Origin: DAOUJI01 sp965219565
Lineage (GTDB): Bacteria; Chloroflexota; Dehalococcoidia; Lucifugimonadales; JAGWBF01
DNA: 64,000 nucleotides
Direction: 5' to 3'
NCBI GenBank assembly: GCA_965219565.1
Contig: OZ244780.1
Location: forward strand, 310,001-374,000
Shown: positions 17,574 through 27,419 of the stretch, in pieces
Layout: every line of letters starts with the position of its first letter
How positions within the stretch are numbered: position 1 is the first letter of the stretch
Notes under the pieces: generated by a model
Seen by the model: only the letters and a program-made list of their open reading frames with translations
What the model was told of the DNA's origin: nothing
Database searches by the model: none
Program-made: the position numbers and the translations under genes

Positions 17574-18776
17574 TCAGATTACTCCCAAAGAACGCAGAGC
17601 GCCGACGAACTCTCGGTCCAGTCCGAGAAGCCCCTCGTATACGGCGTCATTGTCCTCGCCCAACGTAGGGGCCGGTCGATTCATGGAATACGGCGTCCCT
17701 GACATCCGGTAGACAGGCCCTGTGTGCAGCAGTCTGCCGGCCACAGGGTGTTCCACCGGAATGAAATAACCTCTCTCGTGAAGATGGGATGAGTTCACGA
17801 GGTCTTCCGGTTTGGCCACGGGAGCCAGCGGAAGCCTCAGCAACTGCCCGCGATGGAACAACTCATCGGTGGTGAACTTTTCAAACATGGGCCTGAGCAG
17901 CGCCTCTATTCCGTCGCTGTTTGCTACCCAGCTCTCCCCCGACTTGAACTGGGGGTCGTCGGACAACTCAGGTGCGTCCAGAAGCGCTCCGAGGCCCTCC
18001 CGGTGCGGCCCGCCCAGCAGCAGGAAATAGCCGTCGCCGCTTGGTTGAATCGACGTTCCGGCGGTGCCTGTGGACCCCTGGCCAAAACGGTGGCCATGCC
18101 TCAGCCTCGGCTCTCCGGTGTAGGAGAGCCTCACCCAGTCGTATATGATGGTGGTCAATGCCGACTCCATGCCCGAAATCCACACTTGCTGGCCCAGGCC
18201 GGTGTTCCTGGCTCCAAAGACGGCCATCAAGGTTCCAATGCTGGCTATAATGCCGGTGACGTATCCGGTGTATGGCCCCCCAGGTTGCAACGGCTCTCGG
18301 TCCCGGTCGCCGTGGGCGTATGTCCAGGCGCCCATTGCGCTGTCCACAATGTCCGCCGACTTGTAGTCCCTGTACGGGCCGTCCGGGCCGAAAGGACTGA
18401 TGGAGGTCATCACGAGGGACTCCGTTGTGCTGGCCAGGGTCTGGTAGTCCAACCCCAGTTCAGGCAGCCGCCCCGGGCTGAAGCTCTCGATGACGACGTC
18501 GGACACTTGGACCAACTCTTTGAACACTTCCTGCCCGGTGGCGCATTCTATATCCAGCGTTATCCCTTGCTTGTTGGCGTTGAGATGAAGAAAGAGGGGG
18601 CTTTTCTCCGAGAAGGAGGAGTCATCGCTGGGATCGACGGAGCGCAACGGGTCGCCCCGTCCGGGACTTTCGACCTTAATTACCTCTGCACCGTAATCGG
18701 CCAGGAGCTTTCCGCAGTAGGACCCGGCCACGTCGATGGACAGGTCGAGGACCCTGGCGCCACCAAGCGCTTGCAT
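17574..18776 (-). CDS. CaiB/BaiF family CoA-transferase (copy 2)
   Basis: A 400-residue family III CoA-transferase homologue (ARVLDLSIDVAGSYCGKLLADYGAEVIKVE at the N-terminus). Aligned to copy 1 through the GLGQ/GSGQ and GIIAS/GANAV segments, the catalytic Asp position is Gly, so this may be a non-catalytic or differently acting subunit. The start at 18776 has GAGGAG 6 bp upstream. It is 10 bp from copy 1, and the two may form a heteromer; that is inference. Confidence 0.87.
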   Translation of the reverse strand: MQALGGARVLDLSIDVAGSYCGKLLADYGAEVIKVESPGRGDPLRSVDPSDDSSFSEKSPLFLHLNANKQGITLDIECATGQEVFKELVQVSDVVIESFSPGRLPELGLDYQTLASTTESLVMTSISPFGPDGPYRDYKSADIVDSAMGAWTYAHGDRDREPLQPGGPYTGYVTGIIASIGTLMAVFGARNTGLGQQVWISGMESALTTIIYDWVRLSYTGEPRLRHGHRFGQGSTGTAGTSIQPSGDGYFLLLGGPHREGLGALLDAPELSDDPQFKSGESWVANSDGIEALLRPMFEKFTTDELFHRGQLLRLPLAPVAKPEDLVNSSHLHERGYFIPVEHPVAGRLLHTGPVYRMSGTPYSMNRPAPTLGEDNDAVYEGLLGLDREFVGALRSLGVI

Positions 18777-18987
18777 CACAATCTCCTCGTTTCCATTTTC
18801 CTCCAACTGAGGAGGTTTAGGTTCACGGCAGCCTTTGCCGGACTTCCGGCCCAGAGGTCATGTTCCCATTGGGCGGGCTGCGTAGGAGCCGGTCCAAACG
18901 GCTCCGCCTGACATTTTAGCGTATGAGGGAGCGGCGGAGTCACAGGTCGGCCCACGAACGCCTGGAGACTATGGGGATAAGCCGGAG

Positions 18988-20094
18988 CTACAGGTTGAAT
19001 TGGGGCTCCACCCAGTCCTGTTCTTTTACGTACACCTGGATGCGGCAGGCCACCGCCTCCAGCGTCATAATCCTGCCCTCGGCGTCGACGCGCACCGTGA
19101 CCGGTCGCCTGAAATACCTCTCCCTGGACAGGTCCGCCCTCTTTCGCGCCCTTTGCTGGTTGACGTTTGCGTCCACCTTGTTCTGAGTCCATTGAGAGAG
19201 CCGGTCTGCGTCCCCCGTGAAGTGCATCAAGTATTCCCCGTCGGGTTCGTAGATGTTTACGCGGTTTGCTCCCCAATCGCATACGTACACATCCCCGTCT
19301 TTGTCGACGGCGACGCTTGAAGGGCTGTTCAACTCGCCTTCTCCGGACCCCTGCGCCCCGAAAACGGCCAGGCAGGCGCCGTCCGGGGAGAACTTCTGCA
19401 CCCTGGAGTTGCCCCAGTCGGCTACGTATACGCAGCCCTCGGCGTCCACGGCCATGCCCCAAGGAAGGTTGAGCTCTCCCTCTCCGCATCCGTAGCTTCC
19501 CCATTTTCGCAGGAAAGCCCCGTCTCTAGTGAACACTTGGATGCGGTGGTTGTAGCTGTCGGCTATGTATAGATTGTCGTCGCCGTCGAAAGTAAGGCCC
19601 ATCGGGCCGTTCAGTTCGCCGTCTTTGGAAGAGTCTCTGGCCCCCACCTTCTTCAAGTACAGGTCGAAGGCAACGCCCGCTCCCACTGTGTTCGGGGCGG
19701 GTAGAGTGATGCCGGTGGACTTGCCGTTGGTGGAGCCGTCCGAGCCCCAGTCTCCCACGGGGTTCCCGTCTTTGTCGAAGATGTATATCCGGTTCTTGAA
19801 CTCGTCGGAGACGTACACGTTTTCGTCGCTGTCAAGGGCGATGGAACTGGGGAACGGCCCCCTGCCTTCCAGATAGTCCCCGCCTCGGCATTCCCAGACG
19901 TACTCCGAGTCCAGCGTACACTTGGTGATTCCCTGTGTGGGCAGGAACTCATACCCCTTACTGAGCACGTACAGCGACCTGTTGGGGCCAACGGCAAAGT
20001 CCGATGGAAAGAACCATCCCGCCCCCGACAGTGCTATGCCTCCGACGCAATAGTCGTAGTTGAAGATACGGCCTTGAACGTATGCAGTCAGCAT
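18988..20094 (-). CDS. NHL-repeat propeller, cassette A
   Basis: A 368-residue protein of five to six NHL repeats (pattern GEGELNxPWGMAVDxxGxVYVADWGNSRVQKFSPDG), predicted to fold as a beta-propeller for protein or ligand binding. No signal peptide or membrane segment is visible. The tail QVYVKEQDWVEPQFNL is shared with the other four NHL proteins here. It follows DUF1800 gene A by 97 bp. GGGGGGAA before the ATG supports the start. The function of this NHL group is unknown. Confidence 0.88.
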   Translation of the reverse strand: MLTAYVQGRIFNYDYCVGGIALSGAGWFFPSDFAVGPNRSLYVLSKGYEFLPTQGITKCTLDSEYVWECRGGDYLEGRGPFPSSIALDSDENVYVSDEFKNRIYIFDKDGNPVGDWGSDGSTNGKSTGITLPAPNTVGAGVAFDLYLKKVGARDSSKDGELNGPMGLTFDGDDNLYIADSYNHRIQVFTRDGAFLRKWGSYGCGEGELNLPWGMAVDAEGCVYVADWGNSRVQKFSPDGACLAVFGAQGSGEGELNSPSSVAVDKDGDVYVCDWGANRVNIYEPDGEYLMHFTGDADRLSQWTQNKVDANVNQQRARKRADLSRERYFRRPVTVRVDAEGRIMTLEAVACRIQVYVKEQDWVEPQFNL

Positions 20095-20191
20095 GACTTC
20101 CCCCCTATCGCGGACCTAGCGGCCGTTCGAATTACGCGGAAACCGCGCCCTTGAACACTGTCACACAATGGGCCTATTAAGCCCAACGCCG

Positions 20192-21595
20192 TCAGGCGAA
20201 CTGATACTCCCTGGTTGACGCGATGAGACCGAACATGTCTCCCACCCGCTGTGCCGAGACGGAGGTCGTTTCCTCATCATCCCACCGAACGTCGCCACTC
20301 CGCTCAGCCATCGCTATCAGCTCTAGCCTCGTCGCCTCCATCACGTCCAATGGGCCTATGAGGTCGAGGCAGAGGTCCACGAATTCCTCGGGAGGCAGGT
20401 TCCCCTTTGCCTGGACTCTGTTGACGAGTAATTGAATCCCTGGGTAGTGGATGTTGGATACGGCGTCGGCGCAGAAGTTGATGCGTCGGACAAGTGAGCC
20501 GCTGTCTATCCACTCGGCTCCGTATTTCCAGCCTTCCACACTGGGCGGGTCGCATAGGAACTGGCCCATGTAGGAACATTCCATGCCCAGAGGTTCCAGG
20601 CCGGGCCTCGGGTAGATAAAGTCCCCGACCATCCTCATTGTGCCGGCCACCACCTCGGCCGGACTCTTCATCCTCTGGAACAGCGCTTCCTTGAAGAAGT
20701 CGGAGTTGAACAGCATCCTCAGTGTCGACCGCATGTCGTAGCCGGAAGAGGCGAAGGCGTCCGCGATCAGGTTTATGGCCACCGGGTCTTTGGGCGGAAC
20801 GTGCAACCACGACGGGACCTGTTCTTCGTCGGCCACGAAGAAGTTATATAGGTGTCTGGCGATGAACCGCGATGTGGCAGGCTGACGCACAATGATGTCT
20901 ATCACGTCTTCGCCGTTGAACCGGCCGCTGTGCCCCAGGAAGCTCTTCTCCCCGTCGTCATGGTCGTTGGCGACGTACTGGAAGTTCCACGTCCAACGCC
21001 CCATGCCGCTGGGCGGCTTGGGTTCGAGGGTCCAGCCGGTAAAGGCCCTGGCGCATTCGAATACGTCCTCTTCTGTGTAGTTGCCCTGGCCCATGGAGAA
21101 GAGTTCCAACAGTTCTCGACCCCAATTTTCGTTGGGCTGGTCTTTGTGGTTGTAGTTGTTGTCCAGCCAGAAAATCATCGCGGGGTTTTTGGCCAGCTCA
21201 ACCAACAATGCCCGGTAGTCTCCCAGGCCGGATTGCCGGAACATGTCCAACTGTCGTCCTAGTTCCAAGGGGTTGTCTATCTTGGCGTTGCCGGTGGCGA
21301 ACACCATGTGCCAGAAGAGGGCCATCTTCTCTTCCAATGGCCGTGGGTTGTTGATGAGGTAGTAGACGTGGCGGGTGGTGGCGCTCGGCGGGCCTATGCC
21401 GCTCTCCAGGTAGAGATAGGTGCGGAACAACAGCTTGGGGTCCATGGCCGGAACGCCGCGCTTCTCCGGTTCAAGCAACTCCTCGACGGTCTCTTCGTAC
21501 CCTTTTGCCGCCCGCATCTCCAATTCGTCCCGGGAAGCGCCAAAGCCAGCCCTCCGCATCAGATGGGCCATCAGGGCTATTTCTTGGTCTGCCAT
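20192..21595 (-). CDS. DUF1800 protein, cassette A
   Basis: A 467-residue DUF1800 protein. It begins with the family motif LMAHLMRRAGFG and contains FWLDNNYNHK, ENWGRELLELFSMG, EDVIDIIVRQPATSRFIARH and a TREYQFA terminus. Many DUF1800 proteins are exported and paired with DUF1501; this one has no signal peptide and is paired with an NHL gene. The start at 21595 has GGAGGG about 8 bp upstream. It appears to lead a minus-strand run: DUF1800, NHL, CaiB, CaiB, thiolase, DUF35. The biochemical role of the family is not established. Confidence 0.9.
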   Translation of the reverse strand: MADQEIALMAHLMRRAGFGASRDELEMRAAKGYEETVEELLEPEKRGVPAMDPKLLFRTYLYLESGIGPPSATTRHVYYLINNPRPLEEKMALFWHMVFATGNAKIDNPLELGRQLDMFRQSGLGDYRALLVELAKNPAMIFWLDNNYNHKDQPNENWGRELLELFSMGQGNYTEEDVFECARAFTGWTLEPKPPSGMGRWTWNFQYVANDHDDGEKSFLGHSGRFNGEDVIDIIVRQPATSRFIARHLYNFFVADEEQVPSWLHVPPKDPVAINLIADAFASSGYDMRSTLRMLFNSDFFKEALFQRMKSPAEVVAGTMRMVGDFIYPRPGLEPLGMECSYMGQFLCDPPSVEGWKYGAEWIDSGSLVRRINFCADAVSNIHYPGIQLLVNRVQAKGNLPPEEFVDLCLDLIGPLDVMEATRLELIAMAERSGDVRWDDEETTSVSAQRVGDMFGLIASTREYQFA

Positions 21596-21868
21596 TCTAC
21601 AGCCCTCCACCGTCGTTTCATATGCGTCCCGTCGCTTAGGGGCTGCCGGAACTCTAAGGCCTCACCCGGATGTTAGTGGGTACGTTATCACAGGCGTAGT
21701 TTAGCCGTCAATCGAATAAATTGAGCCGTAAACATTATCTCTGAAACGTGGAATCGGAGCTATCAGATTCATTCGTTTCGATAATGGCCTGTCGGCAGCG
21801 GCTCCAATCCGGTGAGCTATATGAGATACTATGAGCCGTCCATTAGTACATCTAAATAGAAATATTCT

Positions 21869-24800
21869 ATGTTAAGAAATTATCGCGCCACAGCTCCGAT
21901 GCTGGCCCTGGTTGTCGGGCTGTTGTTGATATTTGCCCAATTCTACGGCACACCGACGGCGTCCCTCCAATCTGTAAAAGAGCAGCATACGCTCCAAAAC
22001 AACAGTACCGAGGGAGCTTTGGAACTGATCGTAGCCTTCAGCTCGGTTTCATACGCGGAGAATGAGGGGACAAGAACGGTTTACGCCACGGTGACGGCGG
22101 CGCCGGCGCCTAACCGGGAAGTGACGGTGAATGTCGCAGTGGCAGGCTCCGGCGCGACGCTCCCCAACCACCCGGACGGTTCGGTTACTATCGCCTGTGG
22201 AGAGACCTCCGTCGAGGTGTCTGTCCAATTCCAGCACGACTCGGGTTCCGTGATCCTGACGTTGAGTCTCCCCGCGAATACGGCGAATGTCGCCCTGGGC
22301 AATCCGTCCAGCGCCGTCATTACGGTAGGCAACCCTCCGCCCATCTTTGTCCCGAACACCCCCGTAGAATTGTCGGTCCCAGAGAACTCCGGCCCAGCCG
22401 AGGCCGTTGGGGTGGTGGTGGCTTCCGACCCCAGCGACACGCTGAGCTACCGGCTGTCCGGGGAAGGCTCGGACAAGTTCGAGGTGGACGACACGGGAAG
22501 GATTACTGTGAAGTCGGGAGCCGTATTGGACTACGAGTCCCAGACCACCCACACGGTAAGCGTGACCGCCACGGACTCGGCGGACCAGTCGGTCGCCGTA
22601 AAAGTGATCATCAGAATCGTAGACGTGGACGAACCTCCGCCGCCGGTTGCTCCCATGTCTATTAAGAGGAACGCCGACAACCCGACCTCCACCTTGGACG
22701 TAAGCTGGACGGCGCCGGTGGTCCCTTCCGACGTGCCTCCAATCACTGGATACGAGCTTCAGTACCGGGAACAGGGCGAGACTGACTGGAACACGCACAC
22801 CATGGCTGAAACCGTCACCGAAACCACCATCGACAACCTATTATCCAATACGGTCTACGACGTGTGGGTCCGGTCCATGAATGACGAGGGACAGAGTGTC
22901 TGGAGCCTGAGCGACGGCACGACTGATATGGCGGAACTGGTTGTGGCCTTTGGCTCCGATACATACACCGAGCCGCCGGGCGCTCGGACAGTTGCAACCA
23001 AGGTGACAGTCAGTCCCAAGGCTGACAGGACAGTGAGGTTACACATTGAGATAGTAGGTGAAGGGGCCGTATTGGCGCGCCACCCCAACGGTCAGGCAGC
23101 GATACGCCGTAGGGCGGGTTTAGTCACGGTTCCCGTCGAATTCCAAAACGATACCGGTTCCGTGACCCTTACGGTGAGCCTGCCAGCGGAAGTGGAGAAG
23201 GTGACCTTGGGCTCTCCGTCGACCGCGGTAGTGTCCATAGGAGACAATCGGCCGCCCGTCTTTGGCCCAGGCACCCCAACTGAGTTGTCGGTGAGAGAGA
23301 ACTCCGGTGTTGGTCAGTCTGTGGGTACGGTACAGGCTACAGACCCCGGCGATACGTTGACCTACGAGCTGTCGGGCACAGGTTCGGGCAAGTTCAGTAT
23401 AGACAACTCCGGTCTTATAGCGGTGGGGGCCGACGCAAATTTGGACTATGAGGGCAAGGCCAGCTATACGGTTACAGTGACGGCCAAGGACTCGGCTGAC
23501 CAGTCGGTCGCAGTAAACGTCGCCATCAGAATGGTAGACGTGGACGAACCGCCGCCGCCGGTTGCTCCCATGTCTATTAAGAGGAACGCCGACAAGCCGA
23601 CCTCCACCTTGGACGTAAGCTGGACGGCGCCGGTGGTCCCTTCCGACGTGCCTCCAATCACTGGATACGAGCTTCAGTACCGGGAACAGGGCGAGATTGA
23701 CTGGAACACGCACACCATGGCTGAAACCGTCACCGAAACCACCATCGACAACCTATTATCCAATACGGTCTACGAGGTGTGGGTGCGGTCCGCGAATGAC
23801 GAGGGAGCGAGTGTCTGGAGCCTGAGCGACGGCACAACTGACATGGCGGACCTGGTAGTGACCTTCGGCTCCGATACATACACCGAGTCGCCGGGCACTC
23901 GGACAGTTGCAACCGAGGTGACAGTCAGTCCCAAGGCTGACAGGCCAGTGAGGATAAACATTGAGATAGTAGGTGAAGGGGCCGTATTGTCGCGCCATCC
24001 CAACGGTCAAGCAGCGATACGCCGTAGGGCGGGTTTAGTCACGGTTCCCGTCGAATTCCAAAACGATACCGGTTCCGTGACCCTTACGTTGAGCCTGCCA
24101 GCGGAAGTGGAGAAGGTGACCTTGGGCTCTCCGTCCACCGCGGTAGTGTCCATAGGAGACAATCGGCCGCCAGCCTTTGGCTCCGACACACCCACGGAGT
24201 TGTCTATTGTTGAGAACTCCGGTGCTGGCCAGTCTGTGGGTACGGTACAGGCTACAGACCCCGGCGATACGTTGACCTACGAGCTGTCGGGCACAGGTTC
24301 GGACAAGTTCAGTATAGACAACTCCGGTCTTATAGCGGTGGGGGCCGACGCAAATTTGGACTATGAGGGCGAGGCCAGCTATACGGTTACAGTGACGGCC
24401 AAGGACTCAGTGGATCAGTCCGCCTCCATTGGTGTGACCGTCAGCATATTCGATGTGAACGAACCGCCACCTGCGCCGGACTCAGTCATGGTGGCGTCAG
24501 CCGCTGCCGACGGCCACACGACGTTGAAGGTCGAATGGATGGCGCCGTCCACGCCGGACGGCGTCCCGGAGATAACGGGCTACGAGGTGGGCTATCGGGC
24601 GCAAGAGGAGACCTCTTGGACCGGCCATCCTGCTGCTGGACAGGCCACTGTGGTCCACATCGACGACCTGTCCTCAAATACGGTTTACGAGGTCCTCGTG
24701 CGAGCCATAAACGATGAAGGCGAAAGCGACTGGGTTCAAGGCAGTGGCATGACTGACATGGCGGAGCCTGCTGTCGGAGATGGCGACTCCCAGGCTCCTG

Positions 24801-25960
24801 TGACACCCAGACCTCCTGGAGGTGGCGGCTCCGTCAGCGGTGTCGGGGCCAATGCCGCGCCCCGGTTCTTAGAGGGACACTCCACTGTCAGGCGGATAGA
24901 TGAGAACTTGCCGCCGGGGGCAAACGTCGGCCTGCCCGTGACAGCGGAGGACAGCGATCCCAACGATGAGGTGAACTACTTCCTCGCCGGAGTTGACTTA
25001 ATGTCTTTCGGTATAGATGAGAAGTCTGGACAAATCGTCGTCTTAGGAACGGTGGACTTCGAGAAAAAGGCGGCCTATTCGGTCCGGGTCATTGCGAGGG
25101 ATAAACGCCGAGGGACTGCCCGAATCGAGGTCACTATAGAAGTAAACAATGTGGACGAGGAGGGGTTCACTAGCCTCACCGTAGACGAAACCTCGCCCCA
25201 GGGCACGATCACTGCAACTTTGAGGGACTCCGACGGTGGAGTATCCGACGTTAGATGGCAATGGGAGGTCTCTAGGGATGGGGGAAACACCTGGACAGAC
25301 ATCCTAAGGGCCGGGTCGGCAAGCTACACGCCGATGCACGGCGACTTAAACAATCTGGTGCGCGCCGTAGCCTACTACACAGACGGCCACGGTCCCGCCA
25401 AGATCGCCGGCAATGAAGCGGTCTTAGTCGAGCGCGCCCAGCCGCCGCCTCCCACACCCACGCCTGTTCCCACGCCGACACCGACTCTCAAACCTACGCC
25501 TTACCCCACGTCTACGCCAGCGCCCATTACAACACCGACTCTGACGCCTTCCCCCACGTCTACGCCAGCGCCCATTACAACACCGACTCTGACGCCTTCC
25601 CCAACCCCCAAGCCGACGCCTACTCCGACGGCGTCCCCCACGGCCACTCCTATACCCACTGCGTCGCCAATCCCTACAGCCGCTCCGTCGCCGATGGCGA
25701 TGCAGGTCCCAACAGCCTCGCCGGTTCCCAGGCCAACACCGTCTCCGACTGCCACGACGGTTCCGACTGCAACGCCATCTCCGACGCCGACTCCGGTTCC
25801 CACCCGTGAGGACTCATCCGGGGCCCAAACCCCGGATGTAGTAGCTCCTCCCACGGACGCCAAGGGAGGCGGAATCCCCACGTGGGTGTATGTTCTAGTG
25901 CCGGCGATTATCGTCGGTGGGGCGGCAGCGAGGCTTGCGGCCCGTATGACGCGGCGGTAG
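21869..25960 (+). CDS. Large multidomain surface protein (cadherin, Calx-beta and fibronectin III repeats)
   Basis: A 1363-residue surface protein. An N-terminal hydrophobic signal segment (residues 10-28) is followed by three rounds of Calx-beta-like, cadherin-like (NRPPxFGxxTPTELSVxENSG) and fibronectin III (ITGYELQYREQGE) domains. Then come a fourth cadherin-like domain (from about 1000), an Ig-like domain near 1100-1190, a long Pro/Thr tether (1190-1320) and a C-terminal membrane helix (VYVLVPAIIVGG) with a basic tail. It probably acts in adhesion or surface-layer structure. No good ribosome site precedes the ATG, so the start could be the second Met at residue 11. It stands alone between minus-strand genes. 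Confidence 0.85.
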   Translation: MLRNYRATAPMLALVVGLLLIFAQFYGTPTASLQSVKEQHTLQNNSTEGALELIVAFSSVSYAENEGTRTVYATVTAAPAPNREVTVNVAVAGSGATLPNHPDGSVTIACGETSVEVSVQFQHDSGSVILTLSLPANTANVALGNPSSAVITVGNPPPIFVPNTPVELSVPENSGPAEAVGVVVASDPSDTLSYRLSGEGSDKFEVDDTGRITVKSGAVLDYESQTTHTVSVTATDSADQSVAVKVIIRIVDVDEPPPPVAPMSIKRNADNPTSTLDVSWTAPVVPSDVPPITGYELQYREQGETDWNTHTMAETVTETTIDNLLSNTVYDVWVRSMNDEGQSVWSLSDGTTDMAELVVAFGSDTYTEPPGARTVATKVTVSPKADRTVRLHIEIVGEGAVLARHPNGQAAIRRRAGLVTVPVEFQNDTGSVTLTVSLPAEVEKVTLGSPSTAVVSIGDNRPPVFGPGTPTELSVRENSGVGQSVGTVQATDPGDTLTYELSGTGSGKFSIDNSGLIAVGADANLDYEGKASYTVTVTAKDSADQSVAVNVAIRMVDVDEPPPPVAPMSIKRNADKPTSTLDVSWTAPVVPSDVPPITGYELQYREQGEIDWNTHTMAETVTETTIDNLLSNTVYEVWVRSANDEGASVWSLSDGTTDMADLVVTFGSDTYTESPGTRTVATEVTVSPKADRPVRINIEIVGEGAVLSRHPNGQAAIRRRAGLVTVPVEFQNDTGSVTLTLSLPAEVEKVTLGSPSTAVVSIGDNRPPAFGSDTPTELSIVENSGAGQSVGTVQATDPGDTLTYELSGTGSDKFSIDNSGLIAVGADANLDYEGEASYTVTVTAKDSVDQSASIGVTVSIFDVNEPPPAPDSVMVASAAADGHTTLKVEWMAPSTPDGVPEITGYEVGYRAQEETSWTGHPAAGQATVVHIDDLSSNTVYEVLVRAINDEGESDWVQGSGMTDMAEPAVGDGDSQAPVTPRPPGGGGSVSGVGANAAPRFLEGHSTVRRIDENLPPGANVGLPVTAEDSDPNDEVNYFLAGVDLMSFGIDEKSGQIVVLGTVDFEKKAAYSVRVIARDKRRGTARIEVTIEVNNVDEEGFTSLTVDETSPQGTITATLRDSDGGVSDVRWQWEVSRDGGNTWTDILRAGSASYTPMHGDLNNLVRAVAYYTDGHGPAKIAGNEAVLVERAQPPPPTPTPVPTPTPTLKPTPYPTSTPAPITTPTLTPSPTSTPAPITTPTLTPSPTPKPTPTPTASPTATPIPTASPIPTAAPSPMAMQVPTASPVPRPTPSPTATTVPTATPSPTPTPVPTREDSSGAQTPDVVAPPTDAKGGGIPTWVYVLVPAIIVGGAAARLAARMTRR
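22621..24450 (+). repeat. 915-bp tandem duplication in the surface-protein gene
   Basis: The block starting at 22621 recurs from 23536 with long stretches of identity, a period of 915 bp (305 codons, one FN3 + Calx-beta + cadherin unit). Differences are scattered substitutions and keep the frame, which points to recent expansion or gene conversion. Confidence 0.85.
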
Positions 25961-26006
25961 GCGACTTCGACGTCCCGGGACAGGTGTCGCGAACCGCCTC
26001 GGTGGG

Positions 26007-27419
26007 TTAATTCCCATCGGCCAAAGCGTATAGGACACCATTTTCAGCTACGGCGTATATGACACCGCTGGCCGCTATGGGACTATCCGTGACGGGGCTG
26101 CCCAGTGGGAAGTCCCACAGCGTCTCGCCAGAGTGGGCGTCCAGTCCTATAACGCTTCCGTCGTCCGTGCCCATCAACACCGTGTCTCCGGCCACCGTCA
26201 GTGATGTCGATATGTCCCGGGCCACGTTTCCGATCCACACCGTCTCTCCGGTGGCGGCGTTCAGCCCAGCCGCCCTGCCCTGTTCCACGGCAAAGTAGAC
26301 GTTTCCGTGGGCCACCGCCGGGGCGCCGGTCAGGTCGCCCCGCACGTCCGTTATCCATACTGAGCCTTTCTGCTCCGGGAAGTCGTCTATGAAGCCCCAA
26401 TGCCAGAACTGGACCTGCCAAGCCCAGAAGGCCCGTTGGAAGGGATAGGTGATGGCGTGGCGATCAATGGCGTATATCGCGCTGGGAAAGGCCGCTAAGT
26501 AGGCTAGGTCGCCCTCCACTGCGGCGCCGCCGTAGACACTGAAGCCGCCGTCGTATACGAAGCGTTTCCTGCCTGTGTTGGTGTCCAGGACGTGGAGCAA
26601 TCCGTCTCTAGATGCCACCAGCACGGTGTCGTCGGCGTAGGCTACGGGGTCAATGACCCAACCTCGTGTCTCGAAGGACCATCTCAGGATGCCGTTGGCG
26701 GCGTCCAGGGCGTACAACGTATGGTTAGCGGCGCCGACGTATACGGTGCCGTTGACCACTGACGGAGGGCCCCTCAACGGCGCCCTGTAGGGCCTGAGGT
26801 CGGTCTCCCAGACAGGTTCGCCGGTGTACCTGTCCAAGGCTATGACCACTCCGACGCGCATCGTAACTATGACGAGGTCGCGGGTCACAGCTGGCGTGGA
26901 CCCCGAACCCGCGGGCAAGTCGCTGCGGTATTCCCACACATCCTCACCCGTTCTTCCGTCCAGGGCCGCTATCGTTCCGTCGTTGGCTGCGAGGTAGACT
27001 ACCCCTCCGGCCGCAGCCGGCGCCCCGGAGAGAGCGGATGATGTGGGGTACGTCCAGAGTATCGTCTTGGGTGTGGGCGCCTGTTCGGGACTAAATGCCG
27101 TGTTCTGGGGGTCGTGCCTGACCTCGGCCCAGGCATTGAGGCCGGTGTCGGTGTTGATGTTGGAGACAGGAGGCGGCGGGAGGGGGCCCAGTTCGAAGAA
27201 TACGAGGACACCCCATACGGTAAAACCCGTGGCGGCTGCCAGCAAGAATGCCCATCTGACCATCCGTTGCCGGAAAATTCTCCTGTGAAACAGCCGCGAC
27301 AGGACGGCCCCTTCCTCCGATCCAACCGGGGCCACTTCCCCCAAACGGGCCCAGCATCGGGTGCAGCTTTGGACTTCGGCGCCGGTGTTGACATGGCCGC
27401 AGATGGGGCACATCCGCAC
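26007..27419 (-). CDS. Membrane-anchored PQQ-like beta-propeller with N-terminal zinc ribbon
   Basis: A 470-residue protein. Residues 4-24 form a zinc ribbon (CPICGHVNTG and CTRCW), residues 52-72 a membrane helix, and the rest repeated PQQ-type propeller blades (GTVYVGAANHTLYALDAANG, then similar units with WxF endings). The topology implies a cytoplasmic ribbon and an outside propeller like BamB/PQQ_2 proteins. No catalytic motif is visible, so a scaffold or sensor role is likely. The start is GTG at 27419 or ATG at 27413. It lies downstream of importer 2, separated by 191 bp. Confidence 0.85.
   Translation of the reverse strand: MRMCPICGHVNTGAEVQSCTRCWARLGEVAPVGSEEGAVLSRLFHRRIFRQRMVRWAFLLAAATGFTVWGVLVFFELGPLPPPPVSNINTDTGLNAWAEVRHDPQNTAFSPEQAPTPKTILWTYPTSSALSGAPAAAGGVVYLAANDGTIAALDGRTGEDVWEYRSDLPAGSGSTPAVTRDLVIVTMRVGVVIALDRYTGEPVWETDLRPYRAPLRGPPSVVNGTVYVGAANHTLYALDAANGILRWSFETRGWVIDPVAYADDTVLVASRDGLLHVLDTNTGRKRFVYDGGFSVYGGAAVEGDLAYLAAFPSAIYAIDRHAITYPFQRAFWAWQVQFWHWGFIDDFPEQKGSVWITDVRGDLTGAPAVAHGNVYFAVEQGRAAGLNAATGETVWIGNVARDISTSLTVAGDTVLMGTDDGSVIGLDAHSGETLWDFPLGSPVTDSPIAASGVIYAVAENGVLYALADGN

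Noticed and set aside
17853..18911. 352-residue plus-strand open frame
   Set aside because: Antisense to the second CaiB/BaiF gene; no recognisable motif.
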